Part shown: piece after piece, positions 41,762-49,985 of the stretch
Layout: every line of letters starts with the position of its first letter
Numbering within the stretch: position 1 is the first letter of the stretch
NCBI GenBank assembly: GCA_902801325.1
Contig: CADCHQ010000004.1
Span: 62,001 to 126,000, forward strand
Direction of reading: 5' to 3'
DNA: 64,000 nucleotides
DNA from: an uncultured Bacteroidales bacterium
GTDB taxonomy: Bacteria > Bacteroidota > Bacteroidia > Bacteroidales > Bacteroidaceae
The notes under the pieces: model-generated
Databases searched by the model: none
Told to the model about the DNA's origin: nothing
The model's input: the letters and a program-made list of their open reading frames with translations, nothing else
Program-made: the position numbers and the translations under genes

Positions 41762-42517
41762 TTGACCAATCTGTATTTTGCATATTGCCAAGGGGATATC
41801 CTCCTCACGAGTGAGGGGGAAATCCCTTTTGGTGATTCTGCTCCTGTCGAATTTCAACCTTGGGAACATGTGACGGACATCGTTCAGGGTGAACGCCAAT
41901 GCCACATCTTCCGGTTGGACAACCCCGTTACAAATCGTCCCGACCTGCAAATGGTGGGGCTTAGAAAGACATTCGACATTCTTCCGTCAGACCTTTATCA
42001 GTTGGCGGGCAAGTGTGCGGAATTGGTCTATTGGGATCAAAACTCCAAGTATTGCGGTTGTTGTGGTGCGCCCATGAAGTGGCATACCGAGATATCGAAG
42101 CACTGCACAGAGTGCGGGAAGGAGATATGGCCCCAGTTGCAGACAGCAATCATCGTCAGGGTAACGCGTGGGGACGAAGTGCTTATGGTTCATGCCCATA
42201 ATTTCCGAGGTCACTTCTATGGACTGGTAGCAGGTTTCGTGGAAACGGGAGAAACATTGGAGGAATGTGTCCGTCGCGAAGTGTGGGAGGAGACTCACCT
42301 GAAAGTCAAGAATGTCCGCTATTTTGCTTCCCAACCTTGGCCCTACCCAGCAGGACTCATGGTAGGTTTTACGGCTGACTATGACGGAGGCGAAATTCAA
42401 CTTCAACGCTCGGAGCTTGGTGGAGGAGGGTGGTTTCGCAGGGATAATTTGCCCGAGATGCCCAACCGCTCAAGTTTGGCCCGTCAGTTGATAGACGACT
42501 GGCTCTTGAGTAGTTAA
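41762..42517 (+). CDS. nudC: NAD(+) diphosphatase NudC, TTG start
   Basis: Nudix hydrolase of 251 residues cleaving NADH/NAD and NAD caps on RNA. The zinc ribbon has CGCCGAPMKW and CTECGKEIWP. The Nudix box is GFVETGETLEECVRREVWEETHL, followed by the NudC signature SQPWPYP and a C-terminal ELGGGGWFRRDNLP. The only possible start is TTG at 41762, since a stop lies 9 bases upstream in frame and the first ATG falls within the domain. Its small leader holds 'gttaaccgttaaac' phrase repeats. Confidence 0.92.
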   Translation: MTNLYFAYCQGDILLTSEGEIPFGDSAPVEFQPWEHVTDIVQGERQCHIFRLDNPVTNRPDLQMVGLRKTFDILPSDLYQLAGKCAELVYWDQNSKYCGCCGAPMKWHTEISKHCTECGKEIWPQLQTAIIVRVTRGDEVLMVHAHNFRGHFYGLVAGFVETGETLEECVRREVWEETHLKVKNVRYFASQPWPYPAGLMVGFTADYDGGEIQLQRSELGGGGWFRRDNLPEMPNRSSLARQLIDDWLLSS

Positions 42518-42702
42518 GAATTAAAAATTAAGAGTTAAGAATTAAGAAGGCTGCGATTGAGCGAGTGCGATGCAAAGCTTGCTTTAGCATAGCCGAACCG
42601 ACGGAGCAGCGAGAGCAGAGTCAAACTCGTTTGAACTATGCCGAGTCGCGTCGGAGGAAGACTGAAGGTCAGCGTGAGCAGCCTCGAGACGCAGTCTCAA
42701 TT
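42518..42702. repeat. AT-rich phrase array and large hairpin-rich dispersed element
   Basis: 42518-42552 is an 'attaagaattaag' array. 42553-42702 holds GCGATTGAGCGAGTGCGATG, 'caaagcttgctttagcatagccg', 'gagcagcgagagcag', 'tatgccgagtcgcg' and 'cgagacgcagtctcaa', matching 30409-30640. No gene is present. Confidence 0.75.
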
Positions 42703-42725
42703 AAGAAAGAAGAATTAAGAATTAT

Positions 42726-44489
42726 ATGAAACGACTTCTAGTCATATTAGGCGTGTTAACTTTTAATCTTCATTTTTCAACTTTTAACTTGCTTTCAGCA
42801 AAGACGAAGGAGGTGCACCTTAAGTGGATACATACCAGCGATGTTCACGGCTCACTCTTCGGCTATGACTATCTGGCAAAACGTTCCAGTCGGGGCGGCT
42901 TGGCTAGTATCTATGCTTACACGCAGGACCAGAGACACTTGTATGGAGACCGTCTTATCCTTACTGACGGAGGCGACTGCTTGCAAGGACAACCCACGGC
43001 GTATTACTACAACTTCATAGATACGGTGAGTCCCCATCTTGTGGCAGAAGCCATGAATCTGGTGGGGTATGACTGCGGTGCCATGGGCAATCACGATATC
43101 GAGGCGGGACATGCTGCCTATGATCGTTGGGTCAAGGATTGTCACTTCCCTGTGCTTGGTGCCAATGTGATAGACACCTCAACGGGTGAACCTTATCTTC
43201 AGCCCTACCTTATTATTAAGCGTGCGGGTGTGAAGATTGCCATACTTGGCCTGCTTACCCCTGCCATTCCAAGTTGGTTGCCCGAACAGTTGTGGTCAGG
43301 CCTGCGATTCGACGATATGGTGGAGTCTGCCCGCAAGTGGGTAAGCCTGATACAAGAGAAGGAGCATCCCGACCTCATGGTAGGTCTTTTCCATAGTGGC
43401 TATGAAGGAGGAATCAGTACTCCAGAGTATGTCGAGAATGCGACGAAGGCTGTGGCAGAGCAAGTGCCAGGATTCGACCTCATTTGCTATGGTCACGATC
43501 ATAAGGCTGCCTCCTATCACCTGAAGAACTCGAATGGCGAAGACCTGGTCGTTATGGGGCCCACCAGTCAAGGTAAACGCATAGCAGAGGCCGACATCTT
43601 CCTTACTATGAAGAAAGGACATGTTGTGGAGAAGCGCATTACAGCAAGTACTCCCAATGTTGACGGAGGTCGGCCAGAGGACGAACACTTCTTCCTTGAA
43701 AAGTTTACGAAGCAACGTCAGACGTTAGGTGAATGGGTTGACCAGCCTATAGGTCGCTTGACCAAACCACTTTGGGAACGCGATGCTTTCTTTGGTCCCA
43801 GTGAGTTTATCGACCTCATCCACCAGTTGCAGCTCGACCTTACTGGTGCCGATGTGTCGTTTGCCGCACCCTTGTCATTCGACTCCCGTCTGCAAGCCGG
43901 AACCATTCGTGTCAGTGACATGTTTGCCCTGTATAAGTATGAGAACTTCCTTTACACCATGCGCATGACGGGGCGCGAGATTCGGGATTTCTTGGAGATG
44001 TCGTATGACCTTTGGACAAACCAGATGCAGTCTGCCGACGACCATATTCTGCTCCTTGACAATAACCTGGACAACGGCACTCGTCTGGGATTGAAGAACG
44101 TCTCCTACAACATGGACTCTGCTGCAGGTATTCAGTATGTCGTCGATGTCAGCAAGCCTGAAGGCGAGCGAGTTCGCATTCTGAGTATGGCCGATGGCAG
44201 TCCGTTTGACCCCGACCGCGACTATCGTGTAGCCATTAATAGTTATCGTGGTAACGGCGGAGGCGAACTCATTACGCGTGGAGCAGGTATCCCCCATGGT
44301 GAGCTGAAGAACCGTATCCTTGCAAGCACCGATAAAGACCTCCGTTTCTACCTCATGCGTCGCATACAAGAGCAGAAAATAATAACCCCAAAGAAACTCA
44401 ACTGTTGGCGGTTCGTCCCCGACGAATGGGCTCCTGCCGCCATTGAACGTGATCGCAAGATCCTCTTTCCCAATAGCCAGAGACAATAA
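42726..44489 (+). CDS. Bifunctional metallophosphatase/5'-nucleotidase
   Basis: Exported nucleotidase of 587 residues. The N-terminal metallophosphatase has HTSDVHGSLFG, LTDGGDCLQGQPTAYYY, MGNHDIEAG, VGLFHSGYEGG and CYGHDHKA (metal ligands intact). The C-terminal nucleotide-binding domain (about 330-560) has DVSFAAPLSFDSRLQAGTIRVSDMF and YRVAINSYRGNGGGELITRGAGI. The signal peptide is odd: TFNLHFSTFNLLSA is the translation of an 'acttttaat' phrase array. The next gene starts 2 bases downstream. Confidence 0.9.
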   Translation: MKRLLVILGVLTFNLHFSTFNLLSAKTKEVHLKWIHTSDVHGSLFGYDYLAKRSSRGGLASIYAYTQDQRHLYGDRLILTDGGDCLQGQPTAYYYNFIDTVSPHLVAEAMNLVGYDCGAMGNHDIEAGHAAYDRWVKDCHFPVLGANVIDTSTGEPYLQPYLIIKRAGVKIAILGLLTPAIPSWLPEQLWSGLRFDDMVESARKWVSLIQEKEHPDLMVGLFHSGYEGGISTPEYVENATKAVAEQVPGFDLICYGHDHKAASYHLKNSNGEDLVVMGPTSQGKRIAEADIFLTMKKGHVVEKRITASTPNVDGGRPEDEHFFLEKFTKQRQTLGEWVDQPIGRLTKPLWERDAFFGPSEFIDLIHQLQLDLTGADVSFAAPLSFDSRLQAGTIRVSDMFALYKYENFLYTMRMTGREIRDFLEMSYDLWTNQMQSADDHILLLDNNLDNGTRLGLKNVSYNMDSAAGIQYVVDVSKPEGERVRILSMADGSPFDPDRDYRVAINSYRGNGGGELITRGAGIPHGELKNRILASTDKDLRFYLMRRIQEQKIITPKKLNCWRFVPDEWAPAAIERDRKILFPNSQRQ

Positions 44490-44491
44490 CC

Positions 44492-45133
44492 ATGACAAAG
44501 GATAATTTTAAAGCCATCCTCGACAAATATGCCGATGAGATAGGGCAGATTCGCTATTCGGCCCACTCGCTTCATGCCAGTGTTAACCAAAATTATGACC
44601 AAGTTCATCCCTACGGTTACCACCTCGATATGGTAGCCAAACTGGTTCAGCGCTATGGATATTACGTTTGTTCCGATGAGGCCGATGTCTTGCCCTTGTT
44701 ATTTGGGGCATATTATCACGATGCGATAGAAGATGCCCGTCGCACCTATAACGACGTTTTGCGTACTGCCCGTCAGTTTATGGACGAAGAGCAAGCGCTC
44801 TTGGCAGCTGAAATCGTCTATGCACTCACGAATGATAAAGGACGAACCCGCGCCGAGAGGGCAGGGGAGCGGTATTACCAAGGCATTCGCTCTACACCCT
44901 ATGCCCCATTGGTGAAACTTGCCGACCGCCTCGCCAATGCCACTTACTCGTTCCGACACCTTAATGAGAAGAACGATTTCTCGGGACTGAATGCCCAGAT
45001 GAGGGAAGTCTATCGCCGTGAGATGCCTCATTTCCTGCAGTCCATCACGGTTCCCGACACCGATGACCTGCGTTACCAACTTCCTCCAGAGATGATAAAG
45101 GCAGCAGAGGCTTTAATAGAGGAAAGCAAATAA
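44492..45133 (+). CDS. HD-domain phosphohydrolase, RelA/SpoT-hydrolase-like
   Basis: Cytoplasmic protein of 213 residues. Motifs HPYGYHLDMVAKLV, YYHDAIEDARRTYNDVL and LVKLADRLANATYSF match the HD hydrolase domain of RelA/SpoT and of the stand-alone MESH1-type alarmone hydrolases. No synthetase domain is present. A (p)ppGpp or NADPH phosphatase role is plausible but not shown. Packed in an operon with the 5'-nucleotidase (2 bases) and PrsW (7 bases). Confidence 0.78.
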   Translation: MTKDNFKAILDKYADEIGQIRYSAHSLHASVNQNYDQVHPYGYHLDMVAKLVQRYGYYVCSDEADVLPLLFGAYYHDAIEDARRTYNDVLRTARQFMDEEQALLAAEIVYALTNDKGRTRAERAGERYYQGIRSTPYAPLVKLADRLANATYSFRHLNEKNDFSGLNAQMREVYRREMPHFLQSITVPDTDDLRYQLPPEMIKAAEALIEESK

Positions 45134-45140
45134 TCCGACG

Positions 45141-45845
45141 ATGGCCGTATTCCTTGCAGCCCTACTGCCCGTCTTTTTGCTCTTGTGCTACATTTGGCGG
45201 AAAGACCCACAGCCAGAACCTGTCGGTTGGTTGGCACGTGCCGTCCTTTATGGCGCACTTATGTTCCTGCCCATCCTTCTGGTGGAGATGTTTGTGGCTT
45301 CGGTCCTCTCCGCAATTGTGCCAGCGAACACACTTTTGGGCAGCGTTTCTACCGCATTCTTTGTGGCAGCTGTACCAGAGGAAAGTTTCAAACTATTGGC
45401 ATTGTGGCTTGTACTTCGCAAGAATCCGTTTTTCGACGAACATTTCGATGGCATCGTTTATGCCGCCTGTGTGAGTCTGGGCTTTGCTGCGGTTGAGAAT
45501 ATTGGCTACCTATTCAATTCCCTCGATTCATGGCAGGCAACAGCTATTGCCCGAGGACTGTTGGCCGTACCTGGGCACTATGCTTTCGGAGTGCTGATGG
45601 GCTATTACTATTCACTCTATCACTTTGTCGATCACTCTCAAAGAACACGTTATTCCATTCTGCTCGTACCGGTTCTGGCACACGGACTATACGATGCCAT
45701 CGCCATGTCTGGTAGTCTAAGTCCCTATGTTCAGGGCATCAGTTTCTTTGTGCTGGTGTATTTCTGTATCAAAATGCACAAGTTCAGTTACAACAGAATT
45801 ATGGCACAGATACATCGGGATGATGAAGAGCAGCGTCTCGCATAG
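45141..45845 (+). CDS. PrsW family intramembrane metalloprotease
   Basis: Membrane protein of 234 residues with about seven or eight membrane segments. The PrsW family motifs are present: AAVPEESFKLLAL (EExxK), DGIVYAACVSLGFAAVENIGYL, PGHYAFGVLMGY and LAHGLYDAI, which form the zinc site. PrsW proteins cleave membrane anti-sigma factors in some bacteria; the target here is unknown. Last gene of the operon with the nucleotidase and HD hydrolase. Confidence 0.86.
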   Translation: MAVFLAALLPVFLLLCYIWRKDPQPEPVGWLARAVLYGALMFLPILLVEMFVASVLSAIVPANTLLGSVSTAFFVAAVPEESFKLLALWLVLRKNPFFDEHFDGIVYAACVSLGFAAVENIGYLFNSLDSWQATAIARGLLAVPGHYAFGVLMGYYYSLYHFVDHSQRTRYSILLVPVLAHGLYDAIAMSGSLSPYVQGISFFVLVYFCIKMHKFSYNRIMAQIHRDDEEQRLA

Positions 45846-45910
45846 TCTCTATTCGCTGAGCGAGACATAGCATTCTTTTAACCTTATTAACACACAAATA
45901 TGCGTGAATG

Positions 45911-45942
45911 TTTGCGCGTATGCGTGATAATTCTTAATTTTG
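45911..45942 (+). promoter_or_regulatory. Promoter of the PCMD gene
   Basis: TTTG at 45911-45914, 20 bases, TAATTTTG at 45935-45942, about 35 bases before the start codon. Confidence 0.65.
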
Positions 45943-45975
45943 CAGTCTGTAACAATGTGAATATTTAAAATAGAA

Positions 45976-46926
45976 ATGACAATGAAACGACTGATATTGA
46001 TAGCATTAGCTGCCTTGACTGGCATGGCTATGCAGGCACAGGAAGAACCTATGAAATTCGGTGACTTCGAATCGTGGGTTACGCGTACCATTACGGAAAG
46101 CAAAATCATTGGCGGTAAGACAAAGTCGATGGTGGAGATTGGTCCCAACATGAAATTCGAGGGCAAGGCCTACAAGAACCAAGCTGGCTCTCCCTGGGCT
46201 ACGAGCAACATCTATGCCCACGTGAAGGGTGTCTCGAAAACGAATACCAGTGTCTATAAGGATACGCACAACGGTGGCACCTGCGTGAAGCTTCGCACCC
46301 ATATCGAGGGTATCAAGGTCCTTGGTCTGGTGAACATCTACGTCATTGCCGCTGGTTCGTTGTTTACTGGTGAGATGGTGGAGCCCATCACCAGCAGTTC
46401 GAATCCATTCCGCTTCCTGAACTTGGGTATTCCTCACACGCGTAAGCCCAAAGCCCTAAAGTTTGACTACAAGGTGGCTCTCTCAGATTCGGCAAACGTC
46501 AGAATGACGGGCTTCAGCCGCAAGAAGACGATGACTGCAAAGGACTATTGCGACGTACAGTGCTACTTGCAGAAGCGCTGGGAGGACGAAGATGGCAACA
46601 TCCACGCCTTGCGCGTAGGAACACTTGTGCACCGCTTCACCTCGTCGACTAAGGCTTGGCAAGAGGGTAAGTCGTTCCAGATTCATTATGGCGACATCAC
46701 GGGCGAGAGCTATTATCGCAACTACATGGGTTTGCTCTCTGGGGATGGTACTATCTACGCCACCAACAGCAAGGGTAAGCAGGTGCAGGTCATAGAAGAA
46801 GGATGGGCTGAAGCCGATACCACTCCCACTCACATCATCGTGAAGTTTAACTCCAGCTGTGGCGGTGCCTACATCGGCAGTCCTGGCAACACCTTGTGGG
46901 TGGATAACGTGAAGCTGGTATACTAG
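45976..46926 (+). CDS. Secreted PCMD-domain protein
   Basis: Exported protein of 316 residues (an ATG at 45982 is also possible). Signal peptide LILIALAALTGMAMQAQ. The body matches the putative carbohydrate-metabolism (PCMD) pattern: FGDFESWVTRTI, NPFRFLNLGIPHTRKPKALKFDYKV, FNSSCGGAYIGSPGNTLWVDNVKLVY. These beta-sandwich proteins are common on Bacteroidales surfaces and may bind glycans. A REPIN-like pair lies behind it. Confidence 0.82.
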   Translation: MTMKRLILIALAALTGMAMQAQEEPMKFGDFESWVTRTITESKIIGGKTKSMVEIGPNMKFEGKAYKNQAGSPWATSNIYAHVKGVSKTNTSVYKDTHNGGTCVKLRTHIEGIKVLGLVNIYVIAAGSLFTGEMVEPITSSSNPFRFLNLGIPHTRKPKALKFDYKVALSDSANVRMTGFSRKKTMTAKDYCDVQCYLQKRWEDEDGNIHALRVGTLVHRFTSSTKAWQEGKSFQIHYGDITGESYYRNYMGLLSGDGTIYATNSKGKQVQVIEEGWAEADTTPTHIIVKFNSSCGGAYIGSPGNTLWVDNVKLVY

Positions 46927-46931
46927 AAGAA

Positions 46932-47054
46932 GGACTCACCCCCAACCCCTCTCTATGAGCGAGGGGAGAAGACAGGGATGAAGGACGTGAAGATAGGAAA
47001 GGTGAAAAAAGAAAATACTCTCCTCCATAACAGGGAGGCGCAAGGGGGAGGGAC
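46932..47054. repeat. REPIN-like pair across the PCMD / nspC junction
   Basis: Left arm 46932-46973 (GGACTCACCCCC...CCCCTCtctatgagcGAGGGG...GAC). Right arm 47016-47054 (CTCTCCTCCataacaGGGAGG...AGGGGGAGGGACT). The right arm codes for part of the NspC N terminus. Confidence 0.72.
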
Positions 47055-48342
47055 TGTAACTCCCTATTATTTATTTGAGGAAAGGTTGCTGCGACGCAAT
47101 CTTTCTTTGATAAAGCATGTGGCAGAAGAGAGTGGGGCAGAGATCATACTTGCCTTTAAGGCTTTTGCCCTTTGGCGCACGTTCCCCATCTTTCGCGAAT
47201 ATATAAGCCACACAACGGCCAGCAGTCCCTATGAGGCACGTCTGGCTATGGAGGAGTTTGGCAGTCCTGCCCATACCTACAGTCCAGCCTACACCGAGCA
47301 AGATTTCCCAACGATCTTGGCTTGTAGCGGACACATCACCTTTAACAGCCTTTCGCAATATCGACGCTTCGCACCGATGGTGAGCGAATATAATGCCCAG
47401 CATCCCGAAAAGCCCGTCTCGTGCGGACTTCGCGTGAATCCCGAATATAGTGAGATAGAGACAGAACTGTACAACCCTTGCGCACCAGGCAGTCGGTTTG
47501 GCGTGCTTGAGGAGCAACTCTCTGAGGCCGTTGAGATTAAGGATGAAGTATTCTTGAATGAATCAAGCGTCACAAGTGCCGAGCGAAGGATTAAGGATGT
47601 TTACCTTTCACCCTCCACCTCATCACCTCATCACTCCATCACTTCTTCACTTCTCACTCCTATCGACGGTTTCCATTGCCACAACCATTGTGAAAGTTCG
47701 GCTGAGGCGTTGCAAGAGAGTCTGCGACACTTGGAGGAGAAGTTCGGCCGCTGGTTCCCCTATTTGAAGTGGCTCAATCTGGGTGGCGGTCACCTGATGA
47801 CACGTAAGGACTACAACGTGGATCTGCTCATCCGCTTGATAAAGGACCTGCGTATGCGTTATCCCAACCTACACATCATTCTTGAACCTGGTAGCGCATT
47901 TGCCTGGCAGACAGGTCCATTAGTGTCCAGCGTGGTTGATATAGTGGAGAATCACGGCATCAAGACTGCTATCCTAGATGTAAGCTTTACCTGTCACATG
48001 CCCGACTGCCTTGAGATGCCATACCAACCAGAAGTGCGAGGAGCTGTTTCATTGAACAATTTGACAATTGAACAAATTGACAATTTGGGGAATACCTCTC
48101 ACCTCTATAGACTGGGTGGCAATAGTTGCTTGAGTGGCGATTACATGGGCCTTTGGCAGTTTGATCACGACTTGCAGGTGGGGGATGAGATAATCTTTGA
48201 GGACATGATACACTATACCACGGTGAAAACCACCATGTTCAATGGTATTCATCATCCAAGCATCGTCCTCGAACGCCTCGATGGCACGCGAGAGGTATTG
48301 CGCCAGTTCTGTTATGAGGACTATCGCGACCGAATGTGCTGA
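46978..48342 (+). CDS. nspC: Carboxynorspermidine/carboxyspermidine decarboxylase NspC with in-frame repeat insertions
   Basis: PLP-dependent decarboxylase of the alanine-racemase-type fold for polyamine (norspermidine/spermidine) synthesis. Motifs: PYYLFEERLLRRNL, ILAFKAFALW (PLP lysine), TASSPYEARLA, GLRVNPEYSEIETELYNPC, HNHCESSAEAL, LNLGGGHLMT, EPGSAFAWQTG and CHMPDCLEMPYQPEVRG. At 454 residues it is well above the usual size of about 380. The excess comes from three segments absent from the family pattern: residues 1-25 (REP arm), about 187-220 (LSPSTSSPHHSITSSLLTP) and about 358-372 (SLNNLTIEQIDNLGN), the last two looking like phrase repeats. Confidence 0.9.
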   Translation: MKDVKIGKVKKENTLLHNREAQGGGTVTPYYLFEERLLRRNLSLIKHVAEESGAEIILAFKAFALWRTFPIFREYISHTTASSPYEARLAMEEFGSPAHTYSPAYTEQDFPTILACSGHITFNSLSQYRRFAPMVSEYNAQHPEKPVSCGLRVNPEYSEIETELYNPCAPGSRFGVLEEQLSEAVEIKDEVFLNESSVTSAERRIKDVYLSPSTSSPHHSITSSLLTPIDGFHCHNHCESSAEALQESLRHLEEKFGRWFPYLKWLNLGGGHLMTRKDYNVDLLIRLIKDLRMRYPNLHIILEPGSAFAWQTGPLVSSVVDIVENHGIKTAILDVSFTCHMPDCLEMPYQPEVRGAVSLNNLTIEQIDNLGNTSHLYRLGGNSCLSGDYMGLWQFDHDLQVGDEIIFEDMIHYTTVKTTMFNGIHHPSIVLERLDGTREVLRQFCYEDYRDRMC

Positions 48343-48390
48343 TATGATGAAGTTTTTTTCATATTCTTTTATAAAAAAGTGAATAAACTT

Positions 48391-48421
48391 TTTGCCAGTT
48401 CACGGAAAAGTTGTACCTTTG
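48391..48421 (+). promoter_or_regulatory. Promoter of the tRNA cluster
   Basis: TTTG at 48391-48394, 19 bases, TACCTTTG at 48414-48421, about 43 bases before tRNA-Gly. Confidence 0.8.
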
Positions 48422-48464
48422 TACCCGCAATTCAGAGGAATTGCATTATTTAAAGAAGAAAGAT

Positions 48465-48537
48465 GCGGCAATAGCTCAGTTGGTAGAGCATAACCTTGCC
48501 AAGGTTAGGGTCGCGAGTTCGAGTCTCGTTTGCCGCT
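48465..48537 (+). tRNA. tRNA-Gly(GCC)
   Basis: Acceptor GCGGCAA pairs with TTGCCGC; discriminator T. Anticodon loop TTGCCAA gives anticodon GCC. D-arm (AGCTCAGTTGGTAGAGC) and T-arm (GAGTTCGAGTCTC) are normal. No encoded CCA. Confidence 0.95.
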
Positions 48538-48563
48538 CTTATCTGTTTGAAAGAATGGATGTT

Positions 48564-48644
48564 GCCCAGGTGGCGGAATGGTAGACGCGCTCGTTTCAGG
48601 TGCGAGTGCTGCGAGGCGTGCAGGTTCGAGTCCTGTTCTGGGCA
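48564..48644 (+). tRNA. tRNA-Leu(CAG)
   Basis: Acceptor GCCCAGG pairs with TCTGGGC; long variable arm (TGCTGCGAGGCGTGC). Anticodon loop TTCAGGT gives CAG. Discriminator A; CCA not encoded. Confidence 0.95.
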
Positions 48645-48658
48645 CAACATCAACCAAT

Positions 48659-48739
48659 GGAGAGGTGGCGGAATGGTAGACGCGCTACTTTGAGGTGGTA
48701 GTGCCGCGAGGCGTGGGAGTTCGAGTCTCCTCCTCTTCA
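48659..48739 (+). tRNA. tRNA-Leu(GAG)
   Basis: Acceptor GGAGAGG pairs with CCTCTTC; long variable arm. Anticodon loop TTGAGGT gives GAG. Discriminator A; CCA not encoded. Nearly identical body to the preceding tRNA-Leu. Confidence 0.95.
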
Positions 48740-48769
48740 CTTTTTTTCGAAAAATCTATGATATTATCC

Positions 48770-48795
48770 ATCCCCGACAAGGGGATTTTATTTTT
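48770..48795 (+). terminator. Terminator after the tRNA cluster
   Basis: ATCCCC-gacaa-GGGGAT followed by TTTATTTTT. Confidence 0.8.
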
Positions 48796-48800
48796 ATATA

Positions 48801-48895
48801 GGACCCCTTCTTGCCTCCCCTTAAAAGGGAGGTATTTTTTTTCTGAATGAAAGAGAAACTACTTTCCCCCTTTCTTGCGAAGGGACGGGGTAGTT
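48801..48895. repeat. REPIN-like pair at the 3' end of the transporter gene
   Basis: Left arm 48801-48834 (GGACCCCTTCTTGCCTCCCCTTAAAAGGGAGG) and right arm 48864-48895 (CCCCCTTTCTTGCGAAGGGACGGGGTAG). The right arm codes on the minus strand for the last residues of the transporter. Confidence 0.75.
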
Positions 48896-49854
48896 TTTTC
48901 TTTTTCCGCTTGCCTAAGCTGGTAACTGTTCCAGAGATTGTGCCAAATGCTGTAGAAACCACCTGCGATACTTGTCACGGGTGTCATGAAAGTGTAGCCC
49001 AACCAAATGATGAACACAGTGTTCTTCTGTCCACAAGCTTGGGCAGCGCTAATGGTGTCCTTATATTTCAGGCCCATGCGTCTGCCGAAGTAGAATTGCA
49101 TGAAGCATGCTATAAGTGAGGTCGCAGCAAGACAAAGCTGGTAGGTCCAAGGCAGTTGGGTGTGGACGATACTTTTCACGCTGACGGCAATGGCCAGTGA
49201 GAGGCTCACGGCCCATAGATAGAAGGGTAGGTCACGCTTCTGCGAGAGAAACTCCGTGATGCCTGGGGCTATTGCTCGCAGAATGATGGACAACAGAAAT
49301 GGCCCCAATAAGAGGGGGAATACACGGATGATAATCAGATAGAATGCCGCCCAAAAACTACTTCCCTGAAACGAGGCATCGGGCGTGCTGGGATGAATGA
49401 AGGGAAGCATGGCTGGAACAATCGTTGCTACAACCAGATTGATGAGAATGGTGTACATCATCAGCGTGCCGACATTGCCTCCCAACTTACGTGTGGCAAC
49501 GGCGGCGGCAGTGGCAGTTGGACAAATGAAACAAAGCATGGTTCCCTCAACAACGACACGCATGTGACTATCCTGAGGCATGGCTATCACAAGCAGACAA
49601 AGAGCGAGGAAAAGACATGATTGGAACAATAGCAACCAACCTTGCCAAGGCGACAAACGCAGATCTCTGGGGTGAACCTTGCAGAAAGTGAGGAACAGCA
49701 TGGCGAACAATAACAAGGGCTGGATGACGGCAACCATACTATTGACCCATGCGTGAGTGGAATCCAGAGCCGGAATTGAAGTGTAGACAAAATATGCCAC
49801 AACGCCGGTAAGCATCGCAATGGGTAAAGTCCATCTTTTCAGAAACTTCATCAT
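48859..49854 (-). CDS. Bile acid:sodium symporter (BASS/SBF-like) family transporter
   Basis: Inner-membrane protein of 331 residues with nine or ten hydrophobic segments. The fold pattern (TLPIAMLTGVVAYFVY, QPLLLFAMLFLTFCKV, TMLCFICPTATAAAVATRKLGGN, ISAAQACGQKNTVFIIWLGYTF) matches the SBF-like superfamily, including the conserved crossing-point motif with Gln/Asn around QKNTVF. The substrate is unknown. The C terminus TTPSLRKKGGK is encoded by a REP arm. A TATCTTTG box at 49863-49870 (minus) lies just before the start (49854 or 49851). Confidence 0.82.
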   Translation of the reverse strand: MMKFLKRWTLPIAMLTGVVAYFVYTSIPALDSTHAWVNSMVAVIQPLLLFAMLFLTFCKVHPRDLRLSPWQGWLLLFQSCLFLALCLLVIAMPQDSHMRVVVEGTMLCFICPTATAAAVATRKLGGNVGTLMMYTILINLVVATIVPAMLPFIHPSTPDASFQGSSFWAAFYLIIIRVFPLLLGPFLLSIILRAIAPGITEFLSQKRDLPFYLWAVSLSLAIAVSVKSIVHTQLPWTYQLCLAATSLIACFMQFYFGRRMGLKYKDTISAAQACGQKNTVFIIWLGYTFMTPVTSIAGGFYSIWHNLWNSYQLRQAEKEKTTPSLRKKGGK

Positions 49855-49862
49855 AATGAGTG

Positions 49863-49870
49863 CAAAGATA
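49863..49870 (-). promoter_or_regulatory. -7 box for the BASS-type transporter gene
   Basis: TATCTTTG on the minus strand, 8 bases before the start codon. Confidence 0.55.
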
Positions 49871-49934
49871 CTTCGACGAAATTAAAGATGCAAAAAAATA
49901 ACCATTAACTTTTTACCCTTTAACCTTTTATTTG

Positions 49935-49942
49935 TATCTTTG
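49935..49942 (+). promoter_or_regulatory. -7 box for the 189-residue protein gene
   Basis: TATCTTTG about 43 bases before the ATG at 49986. Preceded by 'aactttttacc' phrase repeats. Confidence 0.6.
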
Positions 49943-49985
49943 CAGTCGCAAGAGAGAATGACTGTTTAACTTTTATTTTATTTAT

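Noticed and set aside
41800-41830. REP arm inside nudC (cctcctcacgagtgaggggg)
   Set aside because: A hairpin is visible, but the outer GACCCC / GGGGTC parts are absent and the residues fit a normal NudC N terminus.
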